64,000 nt of DNA from CBDAUN01 sp965200645 (GTDB taxonomy: Bacteria; Pseudomonadota; Gammaproteobacteria; Arenicellales; JAJDZL01): positions 372,001 through 436,000 of the forward strand of contig CBDAUN010000003.1 in NCBI GenBank assembly GCA_965200645.1, written 5' to 3'. This document shows positions 45,408-54,737 of the stretch, piece by piece. Made by a program: the position numbers and the translations under genes. Positions within the stretch are counted from its first letter, which is position 1. Each line of letters opens with the position of its first letter. Below the pieces are notes generated by a model. That model had not been told where the DNA came from and did no database searches. It was given only the letters and a program-made list of their open reading frames with translations.

Positions 45408-45438
45408 AGACAGGTCATTCTGACCTGTCTTATTTATT
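45408..45438 (+). terminator. Hairpin with T-rich tail between rpoC and rpsL
   Basis: A perfect 10-bp stem (AGACAGGTCA with TGACCTGTCT, loop TTC) followed by TATTTATT. It fits an intrinsic terminator for the rpoBC transcript, but lies only 18 bases before the rpsL start region and downstream of the putative str promoter, so it could also act as a leader attenuator. Confidence 0.6.
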
Positions 45439-45455
45439 AAACAAAGGTAAAAAAC

Positions 45456-45830
45456 ATGCCAACGATCAATCAATTGGTCAACAAACCAAGGAAAAAGCAG
45501 GTCAAGAAATCGAATGTACCTGCACTGGAGTCGTGTCCACAGAAGCGTGGCGTGTGTACCCGTGTCTACACCACAACACCAAAAAAGCCGAATTCGGCCA
45601 TGCGAAAGATTGCTCGTGTTCGATTGACCAATGGATATGAAGTAACCACTTACATTGGTGGTGAAGGACATAATCTTCAAGAACACTCGGTAGTGTTGAT
45701 TCGCGGTGGACGGGTTAAGGATCTGCCTGGTGTTCGGTATCACACTGTGCGTGGTGCATTGGACACGTTGGGTGTCGAAGATCGAAGACAAGGTCGTTCG
45801 AAATATGGTGCGAAGCGACCGCGTGGATGA
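45456..45830 (+). CDS. rpsL: 30S ribosomal protein S12
   Basis: 124 residues, decoding-centre protein. TPKKPNSAMRK and GGRVKDLPGVRYH keep Lys43, Lys88 and Pro91 (E. coli numbering), so no streptomycin-resistance substitution is visible. First gene of the str operon rpsL-rpsG-fusA-tufA. Confidence 0.97.
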   Translation: MPTINQLVNKPRKKQVKKSNVPALESCPQKRGVCTRVYTTTPKKPNSAMRKIARVRLTNGYEVTTYIGGEGHNLQEHSVVLIRGGRVKDLPGVRYHTVRGALDTLGVEDRRQGRSKYGAKRPRG

Positions 45831-45876
45831 ACACAATATTTGTATACCGTATTAGTTTCATAGATGGATTGCAAGA

Positions 45877-46347
45877 ATGCCTAGACGTCGCGTAGTACCC
45901 AAGCGAAACATATTGCCTGACCCGAAGTACAAGCAAGTAACGGTGGCTAAGTTCATCAATGTGCTAATGCATGATGGGAAGAAGTCAATCGCCGAGAAAA
46001 TATTGTATGACGCGTTTGACCGAATCGTCGAAATCGGATCGGGAAATCCGCTGGATGTTTTCGACTTGGCATTGGAAAATGTGCGCCCAGTTGTGGAAGT
46101 AAAGAGTCGCAGAGTAGGCGGTGCGACCTATCCAATTCCAATTGAGGTTCGAGCGACTCGTCGAAATGCTCTGGCAATGAGATGGATTATTGAAGCAGCT
46201 CGTAAGAGAAGAGAGAATTCCATGGCTCTGCGACTTGCCGGAGAGTTGCTAGATGCTTCTAAAAAATCCGGCGAAGCCTACAAAAAGTGCGAAAACACGC
46301 ACAGAATGGCTGAAGCAAACAAAGCATTTTCACACTTTAGATTCTAG
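45877..46347 (+). CDS. rpsG: 30S ribosomal protein S7
   Basis: 156 residues. Primary 16S rRNA binder of the 30S head; shows PDPKYKQVTVAKFINVLM-like N-terminal region and RRVGGATYPIPIEV. It ends with the short tail AFSHFRF. 46 bases after rpsL and 20 bases before fusA. Confidence 0.97.
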   Translation: MPRRRVVPKRNILPDPKYKQVTVAKFINVLMHDGKKSIAEKILYDAFDRIVEIGSGNPLDVFDLALENVRPVVEVKSRRVGGATYPIPIEVRATRRNALAMRWIIEAARKRRENSMALRLAGELLDASKKSGEAYKKCENTHRMAEANKAFSHFRF

Positions 46348-46367
46348 TAATAGGAAGTAATTTCAAG

Positions 46368-48464
46368 ATGGCAAGGAAAACGCCGTTAAATCGTTATCGC
46401 AATATCGGCATCATGGCGCACATCGATGCAGGCAAGACGACGACTACAGAAAGAATTCTGTTCTATGCTGGAATCTCTCATAAGTTAGGCGAAGTCCATG
46501 AAGGAAATGCAGTGATGGACTGGATGGAACAGGAGCAGGAACGAGGTATTACGATCACCTCAGCCGCGACAACCTGCTTTTGGAGTGGTGCCCGGGAGAG
46601 CCTGGGGGAACATCGAATCAACATTATCGATACACCCGGTCATGTGGACTTCACAATCGAAGTTGAACGGTCTTTGCGAGTACTCGATGGTGCCATCGCA
46701 GTCATGTGTGCTGTAGGTGGTGTTGAGCCTCAGACTGAAACAGTTTGGCGCCAAGCAGATCGCTATGGCGTGCCGAGAATGATATTTATCAACAAAATGG
46801 ACCGTGCTGGAGCGGACTTCGAAAATGTTCTTGCCCAAATTAAACGGTATCTTGGAGCTTTAACCATTCCTATGCAATTGCCAATAGGTTCTGAAGAGAA
46901 TTTCAAAGGCATCGTCGACCTGGTGACCATGAAAGCCTGGTACTGGGATGACAAAACGCTGGGCGTCACTTTCGAAAGCAGGGAAGTGCCTGAGGAACTT
47001 GTTGAAAAAGCTAACGAAATGCGAGAACGTGTTGTTGAAGCAGCTGCAGAAGCTGATGATGCACTGACCGAAGCATGGTTGGAGAACGGAACTCTTGATG
47101 AGTTGCAGATTCGAGATGGCATTCGAAGGCAAACTTTAGCCAACAAAATTGTTCCTGTTTTTTGTGGGTCAGCTTTCAAAAACAAAGGAGTACAGACCCT
47201 TCTTGATGCTGTAATTGATTACCTGCCCAATCCCACTGAAGTTCCGCCGATTCAAGGCGTCGACGAAAGAACAGATGAAACGGTAAAGCGATTGGCAGAC
47301 GATACCGAAAAGTTTTCTGCTTTGGCATTCAAAATTATGTCAGACCCGTTTGTCGGGCAATTGGTGTTTTTGCGAGCCTATTCGGGTGTGCTGAAGTCCG
47401 GAGATATGGTAATCAACGTATCAAAAGGCAAAAAGGAACGTATTGGCCGATTGCTGCAGATGCACGCTAATGTACGTGAAGACATTAAAGAAGTTCGAAC
47501 TGGTGACATTGTGGGTGCCGTTGGTTTAAAAACTGTTTCCACCGGTGACACAATTACACTGAAAGGCGAGGAGATTGTACTGGAACGCATGGATTTTCCA
47601 GAACCTGTAGTGTCGCAGGCAGTAGAACCAAAGACGCGAATCGATGAAGATCGTCTGTCACAGGCATTGAACAAACTTTCAGCCGAGGATCCTTCATTTA
47701 AGGTCAAGGTGGATGGAGAGTCCGGTCAGACAATTATTTCTGGCATGGGTGAACTTCACTTAGAAATCATTATTGATCGCCTGAAGCGTGAGTTTGACGT
47801 AAATGCAAATATTGGACAGCCTCAAGTAGCCTATAGGGAAACCATTACAAAGGCCGTTGAACAGGAAAGCCGACACGTCAAGCAAAGTGGTGGTCGAGGC
47901 CAGTATGCCCACGTCATGATTCGATTTGAGCCTCTAGACAGAGGAGAAGGTTTTATTTTCGAAGATAAAATCGTTGGCGGTGCGGTGCCGAAGGAATACA
48001 TACCGGCGGTAAAGCGCGGTCTCGAAGATGGTCTCGGTTCAGGTGTGATTGCCGGATATCCGGTAGTTGACATAAAGGCGACGCTATATGACGGGTCGCA
48101 TCACGATGTGGACTCTTCTGAGTATGCATTTCGTGCCGTAGCTATGCAGGCGCTGCGTGATGGCAGCCAGCGAGCAGGTCCCCAGCTGCTTCAACCCTTT
48201 ATGGCAGTTGAAGTGGTGACGCCCAAAGAATACATGGGTGTGGTGACTGGCGACTTGCAGTCACGCAAGGGAATGATTGAGGATGTCGAAGACGTTGCCA
48301 GCGGTAAGGTAATTCGAGTCAGAATTCCTCTCATAGAAATGTTTGGATATGTGTCTTCGCTGAGATCACTAACCCAGGGTAGAGCAACGTATTCAATGGA
48401 ATTTGATACTTACTTGCCGGTTTCCAAGCAGGAAGCCGGCGTTTCTTTAAAATTGGCGAGCTAA
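46368..48464 (+). CDS. fusA: Elongation factor G (canonical)
   Basis: 698 residues. GTPase driving ribosomal translocation and, with RRF, recycling. P-loop AHIDAGKTTT, DTPGHVDFT, and an intact G4 motif NKMDRAGAD, in contrast to NRID in the paralogue at 8416. Domain IV contains GGAVPKEYIPAVKRG. Member of the str operon, 56 bases before the second tuf gene. Confidence 0.98.
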   Translation: MARKTPLNRYRNIGIMAHIDAGKTTTTERILFYAGISHKLGEVHEGNAVMDWMEQEQERGITITSAATTCFWSGARESLGEHRINIIDTPGHVDFTIEVERSLRVLDGAIAVMCAVGGVEPQTETVWRQADRYGVPRMIFINKMDRAGADFENVLAQIKRYLGALTIPMQLPIGSEENFKGIVDLVTMKAWYWDDKTLGVTFESREVPEELVEKANEMRERVVEAAAEADDALTEAWLENGTLDELQIRDGIRRQTLANKIVPVFCGSAFKNKGVQTLLDAVIDYLPNPTEVPPIQGVDERTDETVKRLADDTEKFSALAFKIMSDPFVGQLVFLRAYSGVLKSGDMVINVSKGKKERIGRLLQMHANVREDIKEVRTGDIVGAVGLKTVSTGDTITLKGEEIVLERMDFPEPVVSQAVEPKTRIDEDRLSQALNKLSAEDPSFKVKVDGESGQTIISGMGELHLEIIIDRLKREFDVNANIGQPQVAYRETITKAVEQESRHVKQSGGRGQYAHVMIRFEPLDRGEGFIFEDKIVGGAVPKEYIPAVKRGLEDGLGSGVIAGYPVVDIKATLYDGSHHDVDSSEYAFRAVAMQALRDGSQRAGPQLLQPFMAVEVVTPKEYMGVVTGDLQSRKGMIEDVEDVASGKVIRVRIPLIEMFGYVSSLRSLTQGRATYSMEFDTYLPVSKQEAGVSLKLAS

Positions 48465-48520
48465 GTTTTCAACTTAATTCGATTTGAGTCATTTAACTGT
48501 AAACATAAAAGGTATAGACA

Positions 48521-49711
48521 GTGGCCAAGGAAAAGTTTGAGCGTACCAAGCCGCATGTAAATGTGGGGACGATAGGGCATGTGGATCATGGTAAGACGAC
48601 GTTAACGGCGGCGATCACGCGGGTGTTATCGGCGCGCTATGGGGGTGAGGCCAAGGCGTTTGACGACATTGACAATGCGCCGGAGGAGCGCGAGCGAGGG
48701 ATTACGATTGCCACGGCGCATGTGGAGTATGAGACGCAGGGACGGCATTATGCGCATGTGGATTGTCCGGGGCATGCGGATTATGTGAAGAACATGATTA
48801 CCGGTGCGGCGCAGATGGATGGAGCGGTCTTGGTGGTATCGGCGGCGGATGGAGCGATGCCGCAGACGCGTGAGCACGTGTTGTTAGCCCGTCAGGTGGG
48901 GGTGCCGTATATTGTGGTGTATTTGAACAAAGCGGACATGGTGGATGATGAGGAGTTGTTAGAGTTAGTGGAGATGGAGATTCGCGAGTTATTGAGTGAG
49001 TATGAGTTTCCGGGTGATGACACGCCGGTGATTGTGGGCAGTGCGTTGCAGGCTTTAGAGGGTGATTCAGGGGAATTAGGCGAGGCGTCGATTGATCGGT
49101 TGGCGGCGGCGTTGGATGAGTATATACCGGAGCCGGAGCGGGCGGTGGATGGTGAGTTTTTGATGCCGGTGGAGGATGTATTTTCGATCTCTGGGCGGGG
49201 CACAGTGGTGACGGGTCGAGTGGAGCGTGGCATCGTCAAGGTTGGAGATCCGGTCGCGATTGTGGGGATTCGGGACACTTCACAGACGGTGGCGACCGGG
49301 GTGGAGATGTTTCGCAAGTTATTGGATGAAGGTCGTGCGGGAGACAATGTGGGGGTGTTGTTACGGGGCACCAAGAAGAACGAAGTGGAGCGCGGTCAGG
49401 TGTTGGCCAAGCCGGGGTCGATTACGCCGCATCGGCACTTTGAGGCGGAGGTGTATATTTTGTCGGGCAAAGAAGGCGGTCGGCACACCCCGTTTAGTCA
49501 TGGTTATCGGCCACAGTTTTATTTTCGCACCACGGATGTGACCGGTGCGGTAGAGTTGCCGGCAGACACCGAGATGGTGATGCCGGGCGACAATATACAT
49601 TTGACAGGTAATTTGATCAGTCCGATTGCGATGGAAGAGGGGCTGCGGTTTGCGATTCGTGAAGGCGGCCGCACCGTCGGTGCCGGCGTCGTCACTAAAA
49701 TTTTGGATTAG
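48521..49711 (+). CDS. tufA: Elongation factor Tu, copy 2
   Basis: Same 396-residue protein as the copy at 32145, in the str operon position of tufA. By eye the coding sequences match completely; upstream they share only TA-GACA before the GTG, and they diverge directly after the TAA/TAG region (GGATTA is the last shared run). The same G-rich codon choice contrasts with fusA before it and rpsJ after it. The two copies lie 16,376 bases apart in direct orientation. Confidence 0.98.
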   Translation: MAKEKFERTKPHVNVGTIGHVDHGKTTLTAAITRVLSARYGGEAKAFDDIDNAPEERERGITIATAHVEYETQGRHYAHVDCPGHADYVKNMITGAAQMDGAVLVVSAADGAMPQTREHVLLARQVGVPYIVVYLNKADMVDDEELLELVEMEIRELLSEYEFPGDDTPVIVGSALQALEGDSGELGEASIDRLAAALDEYIPEPERAVDGEFLMPVEDVFSISGRGTVVTGRVERGIVKVGDPVAIVGIRDTSQTVATGVEMFRKLLDEGRAGDNVGVLLRGTKKNEVERGQVLAKPGSITPHRHFEAEVYILSGKEGGRHTPFSHGYRPQFYFRTTDVTGAVELPADTEMVMPGDNIHLTGNLISPIAMEEGLRFAIREGGRTVGAGVVTKILD

Positions 49712-49751
49712 TGCGACTTAACTGGACTTAAACTAAGCGACAATTTCTATC

Positions 49752-50072
49752 ATGAAGGACGTTGAAGGTCAAAAGGTACGCATTCGCTTGAAGGCGTTTG
49801 ATCACCGAGTAATTGATCAATCGGCATTGCAGATAGTCGAAACTGCAAAGCGGACAGGCGCATTAGTGCATGGTCCAATTCCGTTACCTACGCGTAAGGA
49901 ACGGTTTACATTATTGCGCTCGCCAAATGCGGACAAAAAGGCCAGAGATCAGTTCGAAATTCGGACGCATAAACGAATTATGGACATTGTCGAACCAACA
50001 GATAAAACAATTGATGCGTTGATGAAGTTGGATTTACCAGCCGGCGTTGACGTAGAAATCAAACTTCGTTAA
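49752..50072 (+). CDS. rpsJ: 30S ribosomal protein S10
   Basis: 106 residues, with RIRLKAFDHRVIDQSA and GPIPLPTRKERFT. Also the NusE antitermination factor. The gap to tufA is only 40 bases, so there is no room for the long S10 leader through which L4 regulates this operon in E. coli; the str and S10 units are probably read together. Confidence 0.97.
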   Translation: MKDVEGQKVRIRLKAFDHRVIDQSALQIVETAKRTGALVHGPIPLPTRKERFTLLRSPNADKKARDQFEIRTHKRIMDIVEPTDKTIDALMKLDLPAGVDVEIKLR

Positions 50073-50094
50073 CTAAAGAGTTGAAGGAATAAAA

Positions 50095-50748
50095 ATGGGA
50101 CTCGGACTTGTAGGTACAAAACTCGGAATGACGCGAGTATTTACTGATGATGGCAAGTCTATTCCAGTTACGGTGGTTGAGGTTCAACCCAACCGTGTAG
50201 CTCAAATAAAGACAGTCCAATCGGATGGCTATTGTGCATTGCAAATGACGACAGGAACACGTCGAGAAGTTCGAGTTACTTCTCCTATGCGGGGTCACTA
50301 CGAAAAAGCTGACATTGAACCCGGTCGAGGACTTTGGGAATTTCGGATTAGCGAAGAAGAAACAGAGCAATACCAAATGGGAGATCGCGTCGGAGTTGCT
50401 TTGTTCAGCAATGGGCAAAAGGTGGACGTTAAAAGTGTTTCTCGTGGACTAGGATTTACCGGAGTTATGAAGCGACACGGCTTTGGTGGTGGGAGAGCGA
50501 CGCATGGTAACTCCAAGGCTCACAGAAAGCCGGGCTCGATTGGACAAAACCAAACTCCAAGTCGCGTGTTTCCGGGTAAGAAAATGGCGGGGCATGCAGG
50601 AAACGAATTATCGGTACAACAGAATCTTGAAGTGGTTCAAGTGGACGAGGACCGTTCCTTGTTATTGATCAAGGGGGCAGTTCCAGGCGCTAGAAACTCG
50701 GACATTGTAGTTACCGCTGCGGTCAAGTCTCCGAACAATGATGGTTAA
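50095..50748 (+). CDS. rplC: 50S ribosomal protein L3
   Basis: 217 residues, with LVGTKLGMTRVF at the start and the GGGRATHGNSKAHRKPGSIG loop that reaches the peptidyl-transferase centre. Its Gln in PGSIGQNQTP is the residue methylated by PrmB in other proteobacteria. Its stop overlaps the rplD start by one base (TAATG). Confidence 0.97.
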   Translation: MGLGLVGTKLGMTRVFTDDGKSIPVTVVEVQPNRVAQIKTVQSDGYCALQMTTGTRREVRVTSPMRGHYEKADIEPGRGLWEFRISEEETEQYQMGDRVGVALFSNGQKVDVKSVSRGLGFTGVMKRHGFGGGRATHGNSKAHRKPGSIGQNQTPSRVFPGKKMAGHAGNELSVQQNLEVVQVDEDRSLLLIKGAVPGARNSDIVVTAAVKSPNNDG

Positions 50749-51371
50749 TGGCCATGGATATTGATGTATTAAACAAAGATGGCGAAGTTCAAGGGTCGGT
50801 TGAAGTTTCAGATCAAAACTTCGACGCCAACTTCAACGAGACACTTGTACATCAGGTTTCCGTCGCCTGTCGTGCAGCGGCACGATCAGGAACCAAGGCG
50901 CAAAAGAACCGATCAGCCGTGCGCGGAGGCGGAAGAAAACCGTGGCGTCAAAAGGGAATGGGGCGAGCCCGGGCAGGTACCCGAAGCAGTCCAATTTTCA
51001 CCGGTGGTGGTCAAACTTTTGCAGCTAGTCCGCGTAGTTACGCACAGAAGGTAAATAGGAAATCATTTAGAACTGCAATGCGAAGTGTTTTATCAGAACT
51101 CAGGAGACGGGGACAGTTGATGGTTGTCAACGACATGGCACTTGAATCCCATAAAACACGCGAACTTGCTAGCCATTTAACCAATTTTGACTCTAGATCC
51201 ATGCTGATCGTTGATTTAGATGTCAATGAAAATCTGGACTTGGCTTCGCGAAATTTGATGAATGTAGATGTGATTAACACCACAATGCTCAATCCGGCAT
51301 TGGCGTTGGACAGTGAGACGATATTGATCACTAAAGACGCTGTTCAGTCAGTAGACAGTTGGTTGCAATGA
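50748..51371 (+). CDS. rplD: 50S ribosomal protein L4
   Basis: 207 residues. Contains the exit-tunnel loop region RGGGRKPWRQKGMGRARAG. An early ATG at 50748 is used; a second ATG follows at codon 3. The end overlaps rplW by 4 bases (ATGA). Confidence 0.96.
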   Translation: MAMDIDVLNKDGEVQGSVEVSDQNFDANFNETLVHQVSVACRAAARSGTKAQKNRSAVRGGGRKPWRQKGMGRARAGTRSSPIFTGGGQTFAASPRSYAQKVNRKSFRTAMRSVLSELRRRGQLMVVNDMALESHKTRELASHLTNFDSRSMLIVDLDVNENLDLASRNLMNVDVINTTMLNPALALDSETILITKDAVQSVDSWLQ

Positions 51372-51670
51372 ATAAGGAACGTATGTACCAAGTAATTCAT
51401 CAGCCGGTTGTTTCAGAGAAAAGTTCTCGGCTGGGTGAAAACCACAATCAGTTGATGTTTGAAGTGAGTCGCGATGCGACAAAAAAGGAAGTGCGAAAAG
51501 CTGTTGAAGAAATCTTCAAGGTTCGTGTTCAAGCCGTGCAAATCATGAATCTTCGCGGCAAAAAGAAACGCTTTGGAAGAAGCATGGGCAAGCGGGTCGA
51601 CAAACGACGGGCATTTGTAAGATTACACGCAGGTGAAGACGTAAGTTTTCATGAAGGGTTAAAGCCATGA
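51368..51670 (+). CDS. rplW: 50S ribosomal protein L23
   Basis: 100 residues from the ATG at 51368, which overlaps the rplD stop; a TTG three codons earlier lies inside rplD and is not preferred. IHQPVVSEKSSRLGE and a C-terminal RGKKKRFGR loop. L23 forms the docking site for trigger factor and SRP at the tunnel exit. Confidence 0.96.
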   Translation: MNKERMYQVIHQPVVSEKSSRLGENHNQLMFEVSRDATKKEVRKAVEEIFKVRVQAVQIMNLRGKKKRFGRSMGKRVDKRRAFVRLHAGEDVSFHEGLKP

Positions 51671-52494
51671 CACTGGTTAAGCAAAATCCAATTACCCCTG
51701 GAATGCGTAACATGGTTGTGGTGAAGACGCCGAACTTGCATCGCGGCGAACCGCATCGCCCACTGACAGAACCAGTGCGCACCACCAATGGACGCAATAA
51801 TGCAGGCAGGATTACTGTTCGACATAGAGGTGGTGGGCACAAACGCAAGTATAGAATTATCGACTTTCGACGTGACAAGGATAATGTATTAGCCACTGTA
51901 GAACGGTTGGAATACGATCCAAATCGCAGTGCGAACATTGCATTACTGCTTTATGCAGATGGCGAAAGACGTTACATCATTGCCCCAAAAGGCTTAAAGG
52001 TTAATAGTGAAGTAGTTTCCGGAGATTCAGTTCCAATTTCAGTTGGAAATGTATTGCCATTAAGAAATATGCCACAGGGCACAATCGTGCACTGTATCGA
52101 GATGAAACCGAAAAAAGGAGCACAGATCGCACGTTCCGCTGGGACATCCGCACAATTTCTCGGCCGAGAAGGAAAATATGCTCTGATGCGCATGCGTTCC
52201 GGTGAGATGAGAAAAATTCTTCTTGATTGCCGGGCGGCTATTGGCGAAGTTGGCAATGAAGAGCATTCACTGCGTAAATTGGGTAAGGCCGGCGCCAAGC
52301 GCTGGCGCGGCATCCGACCAACAGTCCGTGGTGTTGCGATGAATCCAGTAGATCACCCGCATGGTGGCGGAGAAGGTCGGACCTCCGGTGGTCGCGATCC
52401 ATGTTCTCCTTGGGGTGTACCTACAAAAGGATATAGAACACGGAGGAACCGCCGAACCGGTTCAATGATTATTCGTCGTTCGAAGAAGAGATGA
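51667..52494 (+). CDS. rplB: 50S ribosomal protein L2
   Basis: 275 residues. Contains RHRGGGHKRKYRIIDFRR and the C-terminal active-site loop GVAMNPVDHPHGGGEGRT with the conserved His. Starts within the last codons of rplW (ATGA overlap). Confidence 0.97.
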   Translation: MTLVKQNPITPGMRNMVVVKTPNLHRGEPHRPLTEPVRTTNGRNNAGRITVRHRGGGHKRKYRIIDFRRDKDNVLATVERLEYDPNRSANIALLLYADGERRYIIAPKGLKVNSEVVSGDSVPISVGNVLPLRNMPQGTIVHCIEMKPKKGAQIARSAGTSAQFLGREGKYALMRMRSGEMRKILLDCRAAIGEVGNEEHSLRKLGKAGAKRWRGIRPTVRGVAMNPVDHPHGGGEGRTSGGRDPCSPWGVPTKGYRTRRNRRTGSMIIRRSKKR

Positions 52495-52512
52495 TTTATT
52501 TGGTGAAACAGT

Positions 52513-52788
52513 ATGCCAAGATCAGTTAAGAAAGGACCATTTGTCGACCATCACTTGTGGAGCAAGGTTGAAGAGGCTCGCAAATCTAATCGCCGTCATC
52601 CAATCAAGACTTGGTCAAGAAGGTCGATGATATTGCCAGAATTCGTAGGTTTAATGATTGCTGTGCACAATGGCCGTCAGCATGTTCCAGTACTGATTAC
52701 TGAAAACATGGTTGGACATAAGCTTGGCGAATTTGCACCAACACGAACCTTTAGAGGACATGCAGCTGACCGAAAGGTGAAAAGGTAG
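52513..52788 (+). CDS. rpsS: 30S ribosomal protein S19
   Basis: 91 residues, with PRSVKKGPFVD at the start and HKLGEFAPTRTFRGH near the end. Binds S13 in the head of the 30S subunit. Confidence 0.97.
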   Translation: MPRSVKKGPFVDHHLWSKVEEARKSNRRHPIKTWSRRSMILPEFVGLMIAVHNGRQHVPVLITENMVGHKLGEFAPTRTFRGHAADRKVKR

Positions 52789-52799
52789 GAGACGGTATA

Positions 52800-53132
52800 G
52801 TGCAGGTCAGAGCAGTATCACGCAATATTCGCAGTTCTGCGTACAAATGTCGACTGGTTGCCAATCAAATTCGCAACCTGCAAGTCGAACGTGCCAAGGA
52901 CATATTGGACCACAGTAACAGAAAGGCATCTGGTTTGGTATTGAAAACTCTTGATTCAGCCATATCCAATGCGGAAGTGAACAACAACGCCAATATTGAT
53001 GAATTGTATGTTTTTGCTGCATATGTAGATGAAGGACCAACCATCAAACGTTGGCGGGCCAGAGCTCGCGGTCGAGTAAATCGAATACTGAAGCGCACGT
53101 GTCATATCACAATTGTGCTGTCGGATGAATAA
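52800..53132 (+). CDS. rplV: 50S ribosomal protein L22
   Basis: 110 residues from a GTG start at 52800. Conserved helix RLVANQIRNLQVERA and the tunnel hairpin near DEGPTIKRWRARARGR. Typical size. Confidence 0.96.
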   Translation: MQVRAVSRNIRSSAYKCRLVANQIRNLQVERAKDILDHSNRKASGLVLKTLDSAISNAEVNNNANIDELYVFAAYVDEGPTIKRWRARARGRVNRILKRTCHITIVLSDE

Positions 53133-53144
53133 AGGAAGTTAGTT

Positions 53145-53819
53145 ATGGGTCAAAAAGTACATCCTGTCGGAATGCGCCTTGCATTGCAGAAGAATTGGTC
53201 TTCTCGCTGGTTCGCATCGGGTAGGGACTATGCGAAGAACCTGAATGAAGATTTAGTGATTCGCGAATTCATTCGCAAGCGTTTGGCCAATGCGGCTGTG
53301 AGCAAGATTCTCATTGATCGACCAGCGGACAATATGAATGTAGTGATTCATACGGCTAGACCGGGGCTGGTAATCGGTAAAAAGGGTGAGGATATTACTA
53401 ATCTTCGAAATCAGTTAACCAAGATCAACAAAGCACCAGTTTCAGTCAGCGTTGAAGAGATTAGAAAACCGGACAAAGATGCCAGGCTCGTAGCAGAGGG
53501 AATTTGCCAGCAGCTCGAAAATCGCGTGATGTTTCGTCGTGCGATGAAACGTGCTGTGCAAAATGCGATGAGAATTGGCGCTTTGGGCGTAAAGGTAATG
53601 ATCGCCGGCAGATTGAATGGTGCTGAGATCGCAAGAACCGAATGGTACCGTGAAGGACGAGTGCCGCTGCATACCTTGCGTGCAGATGTTGACTATGGAT
53701 TTGCCGAAGCGCGCACAACGTATGGCATTCTCGGTGTTAAAGTTTGGATCTTCCACGGTGAATCCTTTGGTGATAAGTCCGTCGATGATTCTGGACGAAA
53801 TCCTGGTTCTGCAAAGTAA
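53145..53819 (+). CDS. rpsC: 30S ribosomal protein S3
   Basis: 224 residues. GQKVHPVGMRLALQKNW at the start, a KH domain with GLVIGKKGEDI, and GVKVWIFHGE at the C-terminal domain. Part of the mRNA entry tunnel and helicase activity. Confidence 0.97.
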   Translation: MGQKVHPVGMRLALQKNWSSRWFASGRDYAKNLNEDLVIREFIRKRLANAAVSKILIDRPADNMNVVIHTARPGLVIGKKGEDITNLRNQLTKINKAPVSVSVEEIRKPDKDARLVAEGICQQLENRVMFRRAMKRAVQNAMRIGALGVKVMIAGRLNGAEIARTEWYREGRVPLHTLRADVDYGFAEARTTYGILGVKVWIFHGESFGDKSVDDSGRNPGSAK

Positions 53820-53836
53820 ACGATTAGAACAGAATA

Positions 53837-54253
53837 ATGCTACAACCTAAACGAACTAAGTTTCGAAAACAACAAAAGGGGCGTAATAGAGGAATGGCGT
53901 CTCGTGGAAACAACGTCAGTTTCGGTGATTACGGGCTGAAGGCCACTACTCGTGGCAGAATTACGGCTCGGGAAATAGAAGCCGGTCGACGGGCAATCAA
54001 TCGATACGTAAAGCGTGGTGGTAAATTATGGATTCGAATTTTTCCGGATAAACCCGTTTCCAAAAAACCTCTCGAAGTGCGAATGGGCAAAGGAAAGGGT
54101 AATCCCGAGTTTTGGGTATTTGTTACTAAGCCGGGACACATGCTTTATGAAATCGAAGGAGTCACCGAGGAGATGGCCCGAGAGGCATTTCGATTGGCAG
54201 GTGCGAAAATTTCAGTGCGAACAACATTTGCCAAGAGGCAGGGGCTGGCATGA
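53837..54253 (+). CDS. rplP: 50S ribosomal protein L16
   Basis: 138 residues, with LQPKRTKFRKQQKGRNRG and KPVSKKPLEVRMGKGKG. The final ATGA overlaps the start of rpmC. Confidence 0.97.
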   Translation: MLQPKRTKFRKQQKGRNRGMASRGNNVSFGDYGLKATTRGRITAREIEAGRRAINRYVKRGGKLWIRIFPDKPVSKKPLEVRMGKGKGNPEFWVFVTKPGHMLYEIEGVTEEMAREAFRLAGAKISVRTTFAKRQGLA

Positions 54254-54438
54254 ACACCGCTAGTGAATTGCGCAAGCGTACTAAGGAAGAACTGCACTCC
54301 GATTTGATCGACTTGCGACGTGACCAGCTTGAACTTCGAATTCAACGCACAAATGAACAAATTGCCAATACAGCCAAATTTCGTGAATTGAGAAGAGACA
54401 TCGCGCGAATCAAGACTGTTTTGAATGAAATGGATTAA
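54250..54438 (+). CDS. rpmC: 50S ribosomal protein L29
   Basis: 62 residues: the helical hairpin protein with SELRKRTKEELHSDLIDLR and FRELRRDIARIKTVL. Overlaps rplP by 4 bases. Confidence 0.95.
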   Translation: MNTASELRKRTKEELHSDLIDLRRDQLELRIQRTNEQIANTAKFRELRRDIARIKTVLNEMD

Positions 54439-54446
54439 ACAATCAA

Positions 54447-54710
54447 ATGACTGAAGAATCAAACAAAAAAGTTCGAGCTGTCACTGGAGTTGTGACCAGT
54501 GCAAAGCGTGACAAAACTATTACAGTCGTTGTGGAACGCAAGGTGCCGCATCCGTTGTATCGAAAATATGTTAAGCGTTTTACCAAGCTGCACGCTCACG
54601 ATGAAGAAAATAGTTGTCAGGAAAACGACAAAGTATTGGTGCAGGAATGTCGACCAATTTCCAAGTCAAAGTGCTGGCAATTGATTGAAATCCTCGAACG
54701 TGCTGCCTAG
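54447..54710 (+). CDS. rpsQ: 30S ribosomal protein S17
   Basis: 87 residues. Oligonucleotide-binding fold with GVVTSAKRDKTITVVVERK and HPLYRKYVKRFTKLHAHDE. Last gene of the S10 operon; rplN of the spc set begins 27 bases later. Confidence 0.96.
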   Translation: MTEESNKKVRAVTGVVTSAKRDKTITVVVERKVPHPLYRKYVKRFTKLHAHDEENSCQENDKVLVQECRPISKSKCWQLIEILERAA

Positions 54711-54737
54711 TAGACAAAGGCCAAGAGGGCAGCAGCA

